DNA of 5,234 bases from DASUSH01 sp050996575 (GTDB taxonomy: Bacteria; Actinomycetota; Thermoleophilia; Solirubrobacterales; 70-9), in assembly GCA_050996575.1 (NCBI GenBank), contig JBPCRS010000182.1, forward strand, positions 1 to 5,234, written 5' to 3'. The notes below the pieces were generated by a model that saw nothing but the letters and a program-made list of their open reading frames with translations, was not told the DNA's origin and searched no databases. Below are positions 1-4,727 of the stretch, piece after piece. Both the position numbers and the translations under genes were made by a program. The stretch's first letter is position 1, and every line of letters starts with the position of its first letter.

Positions 1-207
1 CGCGAGACCAAGGACTACCGCGCCGAGCAGTTCATGCAGTGGTTCGTCAAGGAGCAGGTCGAGGAGGTCGCGCTGATGCAGGATCTGCTCAACGTCGTCG
101 AGCGGGCAAGCGAGAACCTGCTGCTGGTCGAGGACTTCCTCGCGCGCGAGCGGCCGGGCGAGGACGCCGACCCGATGGCGCCTCCGGTCGCCGGCAGCGG
201 CACCTAG
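1..207 (+). CDS. Ferritin, C-terminal part (5' end outside window)
   Basis: This is the last 68 codons of a ferritin-like iron-storage protein, read in frame from base 1 to the TAG at 205-207. The visible peptide has the hallmark QFMQWFVKEQVEEVALMQDL, matching the 'FLQWFVxEQxEE' segment of helix D in bacterial non-haem ferritins (FtnA family), where Glu/Gln residues belong to the ferroxidase region. It is followed by a helix (LLNVVERASENLLLVEDFLARE) and a short Pro/Gly/Ala tail. Ferritins form 24-subunit cytoplasmic shells that oxidise Fe(II) and store it as a ferric mineral. The start, the promoter and the first ferroxidase ligands lie to the left, so completeness cannot be judged. Only 18 bases separate its stop from the stop of the convergent sigma gene, and I see no terminator hairpin there. 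Assignment to ferritin is firm; the subfamily (ferritin, not bacterioferritin) is likely. Confidence 0.88.
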   Translation, partial: RETKDYRAEQFMQWFVKEQVEEVALMQDLLNVVERASENLLLVEDFLARERPGEDADPMAPPVAGSGT

Positions 208-225
208 AGCGGAGCCGACTAGGAG

Positions 226-1386
226 TTAGTTACCGCCGCCGAGGGCGCCGCCAACGTCCGGCACGTCCGGCAGGCGCACCCCGAAGTCCTCGGCCACTTG
301 CGGCACGGTCACCGGGGGAATTCCGAGGTCCTCGGTGACGCCGCCGACGCCGAGGTCCTCGGCGAGCCCCTGGACAGGATTCGGCAAGGAGCCCGAGCCC
401 GAGGAGGGCGCCGATCCGGCGGCCGCGGTTGCGGCGGCGGTTCCACCGGCGCCCGAGCTCGATTGCGAGCCGCCGGAGCCCTGGCCCGACCCGCCGAAGC
501 CACGGGCGCCCTGGCCCGCGGCTGAGCCGGCGGCGGCGATCGGCCGCGGGCGGGAGGCGACGACGGGAAGCTTCGGAGTGGTTAGCGCTGCGGCCGCGGC
601 CGGGCCCGAACCGCCGGTGGCGACCGGTCCGCCGCCATCACGGCTCGCCTTCAGCGCAGCTCCGCCGGCACCCGCGACTACGGCGACAACGGCTGCGCTG
701 ACAGCGAGCTTTGCCGCCGGCACCGAAGCCGAGCCGGCGAAGATCCCGGCGAAGGCTTCGCGCAGCTTGCCGAAGAGCGGTAGCGGCGAGAGCGCCGGCA
801 GCGTCTCGCGGAGGTTGCGGCGGGCGCGAGAGATCAGCTCGCGGGCGGCTCCGCGACTGACGCCGAGCTCGGAGGCGATCTCGTTGTGCGAGCGCCCCTC
901 GAGGAAGCGGGCGGTGGCGGCGCGGCGCTGGTTCGGCGAGAGGTCCTGGATGCCGGCGACGACCGAGCGCAGCGCGTCGCGGCCGGCGACGACGTCGTGG
1001 GGATCGCCACCGGGAGCCTCGATCGTCGAATCGAGGTCGGGCTCCTCGAACGGGCGGTCGCCGAGTGGGCGAACCGCGCGGGCCCTGCGATGGTCGATCG
1101 CGGCATTGGTCGTCACCCGGTAGAGCCACGGCTTCGGCTCGATCTCGCGCTCGGGCTCGCGGCGCAGGGCGAGGCTGGCATTGACGAGGGCCTGCTGGAC
1201 GACGTCCTCGGCGTCAGAGTCGCCGACGTAGCGGGCGGCGTGGCGGCGAAGCGGCTCGCGGTAGCGGTGGACGATCTCTGCGAAGGCGGCTTCGTCACTC
1301 GCCGCGCGTGCGAACAGCGCACGGTCGGAAAGCCTCGCGGGTGCGAGAACGCCTTCGACGGGGGGTTTTGTCGCAGCGGTAACCAA
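226..1386 (-). CDS. ECF RNA polymerase sigma factor with membrane-spanning C-terminal tail
   Basis: This is a 386-residue protein from the TTG at 1386-1384. Sigma region 2 spans about residues 30-100 (AFAEIVHRYREPLRRHAARYV, DAEDVVQQALVNA, KPWLYRVTTNAAIDHRR). Sigma region 4 spans about 135-192 (LSPNQRRAATARFLEGRSHNEIASELGVSRGAARELISRARRNL), including the helix-turn-helix that reads the -35 element. A linker follows, then one hydrophobic helix (about 224-245), then a 140-residue Gly/Ala/Ser/Pro tail ending in three related units (AEDLGV, TEDLGI, AEDFGV at about 342-370). Ordinary ECF factors stop near 200 residues. No anti-sigma gene is visible alongside, so the fused membrane segment may hold or gate the factor (inference). 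I chose TTG because a gggag motif lies 9 bases upstream, the protein resembles an ECF factor from just after it, and no in-frame ATG or GTG lies close by. Further upstream the frame reads into non-coding RNA sequence. Family assignment is firm; the exact start and the regulon are not known. Confidence 0.85.
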   Translation of the reverse strand: MVTAATKPPVEGVLAPARLSDRALFARAASDEAAFAEIVHRYREPLRRHAARYVGDSDAEDVVQQALVNASLALRREPEREIEPKPWLYRVTTNAAIDHRRARAVRPLGDRPFEEPDLDSTIEAPGGDPHDVVAGRDALRSVVAGIQDLSPNQRRAATARFLEGRSHNEIASELGVSRGAARELISRARRNLRETLPALSPLPLFGKLREAFAGIFAGSASVPAAKLAVSAAVVAVVAGAGGAALKASRDGGGPVATGGSGPAAAAALTTPKLPVVASRPRPIAAAGSAAGQGARGFGGSGQGSGGSQSSSGAGGTAAATAAAGSAPSSGSGSLPNPVQGLAEDLGVGGVTEDLGIPPVTVPQVAEDFGVRLPDVPDVGGALGGGN

Positions 1387-1446
1387 GAGGGATTGCTCCC
1401 GAACATCTATCGGCGTCGCGCCACCGAAACTGAAACCCCCCGGTTT
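1359..1446 (-). promoter_or_regulatory. Sigma-gene leader with mutually exclusive G-run pairings around the start codon
   Basis: On the minus strand the leader contains AAACCGGGGGGTTT (1446 to 1433). Three pairings are possible and compete for the same G-run. First, a local hairpin AAACC/GGTTT with a GGGG loop. Second, a perfect 10-base pairing of CGGGGGGTTT (1442-1433) with AAACCCCCCG (1368-1359) inside codons 6-10 of the sigma gene; its 64-base loop contains the gggag ribosome-binding candidate and the TTG start. Third, pairing of CCGGGGGGT (1443-1435) with the central loop of the 6C RNA encoded 200 bases upstream on the same strand. The complementarities are read directly; their use as a translational switch is inference. 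Confidence 0.45.
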
Positions 1447-1593
1447 GAGGTAGCGCGAACTTTTTTCTCTGCAGAGCGTGATCTTTGCACGCCGGGTCCG
1501 TTCTGTGGGGTGATGAAGCACCGGAACCCACACGAGACACGGCTCCATAGAGGGCTTTCCCGTGGGCTTCCCGCAGTAGGGGATAGGTACACG
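1387..1593. other. Non-coding stretch between 6C RNA and sigma gene
   Basis: This is about 200 bases with no convincing protein on either strand. It holds the sigma leader described separately, a perfect 10-base palindrome CTCTGCAGAG (1467-1476) flanked by a run of six T (1461-1466), and a weak stem TGTGGG/CCCACA (1504-1509 with 1527-1532). I could not find a convincing -35/-10 pair for the sigma gene, so whether it has its own promoter or is read through from the 6C RNA promoter is open. No U-tract terminator follows the last 6C hairpin. Confidence 0.5.
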
Positions 1594-1712
1594 ATGCGGC
1601 GTCGGGGGGCGCCGTGTGGCACTTGGGGGGTGGGTGCTCGTCCGGGGGGTCGAGCACTTGCCGCGTCCGTGGGGCGACCGAGCATCCGGAGGGGGATGCT
1701 CGGTCGTTCCAT
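1594..1712 (-). ncRNA. 6C small RNA (actinobacterial C-rich-loop RNA)
   Basis: On the minus strand there are three hairpins with C-rich loops. Hairpin 1: CGACCGAGCATCC (1706-1694) pairs perfectly over 13 bp with 1687-1675, loop CCCTCC; past a 2x2 internal loop, TGG/CCA adds 3 bp. Hairpin 2: GTGCTCG (1657-1651), loop ACCCCCCGGA (1650-1641), CGAGCAC (1640-1634). Then an apparently unpaired ACCCCCC (1631-1625). Hairpin 3: CGGCG (1614-1610), loop CCCCCCGA (1609-1602), CGCCG (1601-1597). Two hairpins each exposing at least six C define the 6C RNA family of Actinobacteria. In mycobacteria the homologue (B11/6C) is a trans-acting sRNA that uses its C-rich loops to pair with G-rich mRNA sites. On the plus strand some stems could be extended by G-U pairs, so the strand call rests on the family signature. 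The exact ends and promoter are uncertain, and hairpin 1 may or may not be part of the mature RNA. Confidence 0.85.
1675..1706 (-). other. Perfect 13-bp stem-loop with CCCUCC loop (first hairpin of the 6C locus)
   Basis: This is a perfect inverted repeat of 13 bases on each side of a six-base loop (1688-1693). Read on the minus strand the loop is CCCUCC, so it exposes CCUCC, the same sequence as the anti-Shine-Dalgarno core of 16S rRNA. It is the strongest single hairpin in the window. It is not followed by a U-tract on the minus strand, so I read it as part of the 6C RNA rather than as a terminator. Confidence 0.7.
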
Positions 1713-1750
1713 CGGTACGCACACCTCCAATAGGCGCCACTAACGGGGAC

Positions 1751-2107
1751 TTGGGTCCGGCAATCTGGCCGCCGCTCGATGAGCGCGCGATCGACTTCAA
1801 CGGCGTGCTCGCCGAGCTGATGGGCCTGCTGGGAGAGAGTGTCCGCGTCGAGATCGGCGGCATCGGGGAGCACACGCGGGCCGTCATCTGCGGCGAGCTG
1901 ACCGCGGTCGGCGACGCCACCGGGGCCTACGCCAGCTTCGTCATCGGCGACGCGGCGCTGACCCTGAAAGAAGACGAGTTCGTCCGCGGCCTGCTCTCGC
2001 TGATGGCCGACGAAGCGGGCGAGGAGCTGCGCACCGTCTACCTGGTCACCCGCAACGGCGGCACGATCTCGGTCACGCTAGACGCGCTCGTAGCTCGGCC
2101 ACGCTGA
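1751..2107 (+). CDS. Small conserved-looking protein of unknown function
   Basis: This is a 118-residue acidic protein ending at TGA 2105-2107. I do not recognise a family. From about residue 14 it looks like a real folded domain: an amphipathic helix (IDFNGVLAELMGLLG), then alternating strands (SVRVEIGG, RAVICGELTAVG, YASFVIGDAALTL), a helix (DEFVRGLLSLMADEAGEEL) and two more strands (RTVYLVTRNG, TISVTLDAL). No signal peptide, membrane segment, cysteine cluster or catalytic motif is visible. The start is unsure. TTG 1751 keeps the N-terminal helix, but its only SD-like bases (GGGG 1745-1748) are too close. GTG 1805 or ATG 1820 would cut into that helix. The frame stays open to a GTG at 1616, but that would run through the 6C RNA and gives unlikely protein. 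It diverges from the 6C RNA and precedes tRNA-Asp by 52 bases. Confidence 0.65.
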   Translation: MGPAIWPPLDERAIDFNGVLAELMGLLGESVRVEIGGIGEHTRAVICGELTAVGDATGAYASFVIGDAALTLKEDEFVRGLLSLMADEAGEELRTVYLVTRNGGTISVTLDALVARPR

Positions 2108-2159
2108 GGCGGCGCTACATTTCGGCGTCGGGCGAGCGCAACTCGTCCCGACCCTTCAC

Positions 2160-2233
<74 letters not shown>

Positions 2234-2263
2234 TTACTGATGACCCTTTAGTGTCGCCGCCAC

Positions 2264-3088
2264 ATGCAGCTGATCTCCTACATCGGCGAGCGCGGCGAGC
2301 GCGCCGGCATGATCGACGGCGACGAGGTCGTCGACGTCGGGGCGAGCGTTCGAGAGCTGATCGGCGCCGACGGCGGCCTCGCCGCGATCGACACCGGCGG
2401 CGATTGCCTCGCTCTCGCCGAGGTCGAGCTTCGTCCACCGATACCCGACCCCGAGAAGATCATCTGCGTCGGCCTCAATTACCGCTCGCATGCGGCCGAG
2501 GCCGGGATGGAGCCGCCGCAGAGCCCGACCTTCTTCGGCAAGTACCGCAACGCGCTCTGGCCCGCCGGCCGCGCGGTCGTCCTGCCCGAGGCCTCGAGCA
2601 AGGTCGACTTCGAGGCCGAGGTCGCATTCGTCGTCGGCCGCCGGGCGAAAGCGGTCGAGGCCGAAGTTGCGCTCGATCATGTCGCCGGCTACACGCTGCT
2701 CAACGACCTCTCGGCCCGCGACCTGCAGTTCGAGACCCCGCAATGGATGCCGGGCAAGGTCTTCGACGGCTCGGCCCCATTTGGCCCGGCGCTGGTGACA
2801 CCCGACGAGGCGGGCCCGCACGATGCGATCGAGATCGCGCTCGATCTAAACGGCGAGCGGATGCAGGGGGCATCGACCTCGGACCTGATCTTCTCGGTGC
2901 CCGAGCTGCTCGCGCGACTTTCGCGGCTGATGACGCTCGAGCCGGGCGACGTAATCGCGACCGGGACGCCCTCCGGAGTCGGCTCGACCCGCGACCCACG
3001 GGTCTGGCTTGCGCCCGGCGATCGGATCGAGATCAGCTCGCCGACGCTGGGCCGGCTGGAGACGGAGATCGCTCCGAGCGCGGGCTGA
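2264..3088 (+). CDS. Fumarylacetoacetate hydrolase (FAH) superfamily enzyme
   Basis: This is a 274-residue cytoplasmic enzyme of the FAH / MhpD superfamily (2-hydroxyhepta-2,4-diene-1,7-dioate isomerase, acylpyruvase, FAHD1-like). These enzymes use Mg2+ or Mn2+ to hydrolyse, hydrate or decarboxylate beta-keto acids. A small N-terminal beta domain (about 1-60) precedes the catalytic core, which opens with PEKIICVGLNYRSHAAEAG (63-81). The metal ligands are present: the ExE pair E117/E119 in DFEAEVAFVVG and D148 in LLNDLSARDLQ. The core also has K165 in MPGKVFDGSAPFGP and the TGTPSGVG loop (233-240). Length and motif order are normal and nothing is missing. The substrate cannot be told: no aromatic-degradation partner gene is in the window. 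The ATG lies 30 bases after tRNA-Asp with no clear Shine-Dalgarno. A -10-like TAGTGT (2249-2254) just upstream would suit a nearly leaderless message (inference). The 3' end overlaps the convergent membrane-protein gene by 56 bases. Confidence 0.93.
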   Translation: MQLISYIGERGERAGMIDGDEVVDVGASVRELIGADGGLAAIDTGGDCLALAEVELRPPIPDPEKIICVGLNYRSHAAEAGMEPPQSPTFFGKYRNALWPAGRAVVLPEASSKVDFEAEVAFVVGRRAKAVEAEVALDHVAGYTLLNDLSARDLQFETPQWMPGKVFDGSAPFGPALVTPDEAGPHDAIEIALDLNGERMQGASTSDLIFSVPELLARLSRLMTLEPGDVIATGTPSGVGSTRDPRVWLAPGDRIEISSPTLGRLETEIAPSAG

Positions 3089-4727
3089 TCATCCTCGACT
3101 CGCCGAAGATGGCGACGAGGGCCAGAGGCAGGAACCAGAGCACGTAGAAGTAGAACCAATGACCGCCCGCGACCTGGGTGGCGATCACGACCGCCGCTCC
3201 GAGGGCAGCGATCTGGAGAGCACTTCGACGGCGGGGGATGAACGCAACCGCGATCCCGAGCGCGACGGCGAGGACCCGAGCCGCTACCTGCAGCGGCTCG
3301 AGCGACGGCGCCAGCCCCCAGATCGAGAACGGTGAACCGCGGCTCGCCTGATAGCCGAAGGTCCGGTCATAGACCTCCCGCGGGCCGCCGTCGGGGAGGA
3401 AGGGCAAGAAGACGAGAACGGTGACGAGCACGAAGGCGATCGAGAAGAGAACGATCGAGCGCAGCCGGCGCTCGCCTGTGCCGGCGGCGAACAGCGGCGC
3501 CAGCGCCAGCGGGCCGAACTTGGCCGCAGTGCCGAGCGCGACAGCGGCGCCCCTCAGTGGTGCCGATGTGAGCGCGAGCATTGCGCCGACGATCGCCAGC
3601 GCGACAAGCGAGTCGTTGCTGTTGGCGTTGAGCGCGTAGGTGGTCCACGGGCAGGCGAGCCAGGCAAAGGCGAGGACGACGCCGAGCGCGCGGCCCTCGG
3701 CACCCTCGCGCAGGCGGCCCCCGAGCGCGAGCAGGCCGAGCGCGGTGAGCAGGTCGAAGGCGATCGCCGCGGCGTGCGCCGCAGGCACGTCGTCCCAGAC
3801 CCCCTGCCATGGGAAGGCGAGCTCGAACGGCATGTAGAGGAGGTAGTTGAGCGGTCCGTAGACATCGCCGCGGAGATCGATCCCGGGGGCGAAAACCCCC
3901 TCGTAGAGCGAGGCGCCGTCGCCGATCCGATCGGCGCCGACGACGCCGGCGACGCCGATGTCGATCACGCTCGAATCGGCGATGTTGAGCGCAATCCGGC
4001 CTGCGGCGAGCGCGACGGCGAGTCCGGCGACAACGGCGATCGGGATGTCCTGGACGAGCGGACCGGCGCGCTCGCGCGGGCGCAGGCCGGCGATCAAGAG
4101 GCGCGCGAAGAAGTATCCCAGCACGGGATAGACGAGCGGAACCGACGTGGTGATCTCGCCGCGGTTGAAGAACAGCAGCGAGAGGCTGAGCCCGACAATG
4201 ACGAAAAGGTCGAGGTGGACGAGCCGCAACAGGCGGCGCGGGTCGAAGAACGGAGCGACGAAGAGCAGGCAGAGGGCGATCCAGATCCACGGGGAGTTGA
4301 TCGCCCGGCCGACGGCGCCGTCGTAGCCGCGGGCGAGCTTGGTCTCGACCTGGTGGTCGCGCCAGGCCTCGAGCACCTCGCCGTCGGGGTCGGAGACGTG
4401 GACCTGCGCGACCTCGGTCAGGCCGCCGTCCTCAGCGAGGAAGTACTTGACCTCCCAGCGCCCCGGGCCGCGGGTGAGGGCCCGCGGCTCGATCCCCGGG
4501 CTCTCAGCCCGCTCCGTCCGAACTATCTCAGTGTGGTCGGCGATCGTGACCACCTCGTCGGCGCTCAGCTCAAAGCCGGGCGGCGGCACGTCGTCGCGCG
4601 CGGGCGCAATCGCCTCTGGCACGGGCTCGCCTCCGAACGGTGGCTGGTCCGCCGGGTCATAGGCCTCGGCGGCCGCCGGCGAGGCGAGAGCCAACGCCGC
4701 GATCACCAGGAGCAGGGCTCTAAGCAC
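3033..4727 (-). CDS. Polytopic membrane protein, GT87-like glycosyltransferase with N-terminal extracytoplasmic domain
   Basis: This is 564 residues from GTG 4727-4725. A signal peptide (VLRALLLVIAALALASPAAA, 1-20) is followed by an acidic, Pro-rich linker. An extracytoplasmic domain comes next (about 52-140; LSADEVVTIADHTEIV, then GRWEVKYFLAEDG, TEVAQVHVSDPDGEVLEAW), whose pattern resembles PepSY-type domains. After INSPWIWI come about 11-12 membrane helices, with FFDPRRLLRLVHLDLFV after the first. A long outer loop (about 248-315) contains GASLYEG and DVYGPLNYLLYMPFE, and later come NSNDSLVALAIV and AKFGPLALAPLF. This is the layout of DUF2029/GT87 GT-C enzymes, which move sugars from polyprenyl-phosphate donors on the outer face of the membrane. 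Donor and acceptor are unknown. The start overlaps the stop of the upstream EAL gene by 8 bases, suggesting translational coupling. GTG is chosen because it opens a textbook signal peptide. The tail after IFGES (541-564) is polar and overlaps the FAH gene. Confidence 0.8.
   Translation of the reverse strand: MLRALLLVIAALALASPAAAEAYDPADQPPFGGEPVPEAIAPARDDVPPPGFELSADEVVTIADHTEIVRTERAESPGIEPRALTRGPGRWEVKYFLAEDGGLTEVAQVHVSDPDGEVLEAWRDHQVETKLARGYDGAVGRAINSPWIWIALCLLFVAPFFDPRRLLRLVHLDLFVIVGLSLSLLFFNRGEITTSVPLVYPVLGYFFARLLIAGLRPRERAGPLVQDIPIAVVAGLAVALAAGRIALNIADSSVIDIGVAGVVGADRIGDGASLYEGVFAPGIDLRGDVYGPLNYLLYMPFELAFPWQGVWDDVPAAHAAAIAFDLLTALGLLALGGRLREGAEGRALGVVLAFAWLACPWTTYALNANSNDSLVALAIVGAMLALTSAPLRGAAVALGTAAKFGPLALAPLFAAGTGERRLRSIVLFSIAFVLVTVLVFLPFLPDGGPREVYDRTFGYQASRGSPFSIWGLAPSLEPLQVAARVLAVALGIAVAFIPRRRSALQIAALGAAVVIATQVAGGHWFYFYVLWFLPLALVAIFGESRMISPRSERSPSPAGPASAS

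Noticed and set aside
1671..1710. Strong hairpin read as a rho-independent terminator
   Set aside because: No T-tract follows on either strand (only a short GTTCC on plus), and the C-rich loop and position fit the 6C RNA better.
1407..1730. Minus-strand open frame of 107 codons with a GGAGG upstream of its ATG
   Set aside because: It runs straight through the 6C RNA hairpins; its Pro/Arg-rich product is explained by C-runs of structured RNA, and it does not resemble a folded protein.
335..1743. Long plus-strand frames opposite the sigma gene (335-1123 and 886-1743)
   Set aside because: These are shadows of the GC-rich sigma gene; products are Ala/Pro/Arg-rich with no recognisable domain.
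1616..1750. GTG-started extension of the 118-residue protein
   Set aside because: It would translate the complement of the 6C RNA and yields a Gly/Pro/Arg-rich stretch with no fold pattern.
1387..1920. Longer N-terminus of the sigma factor (ATG at 1920)
   Set aside because: The added 178 residues are low-quality sequence read through the small protein gene on the other strand, the 6C RNA and the leader; ECF sigma homology starts just after the TTG at 1386.
3885..3900. GGGGG/CCCCC hairpin with CGAAAA loop inside the glycosyltransferase gene
   Set aside because: A short stem of five pairs inside a well-supported coding region, encoding Gly-Val-Phe-Ala-Pro-Gly; expected by chance in such GC-rich sequence.
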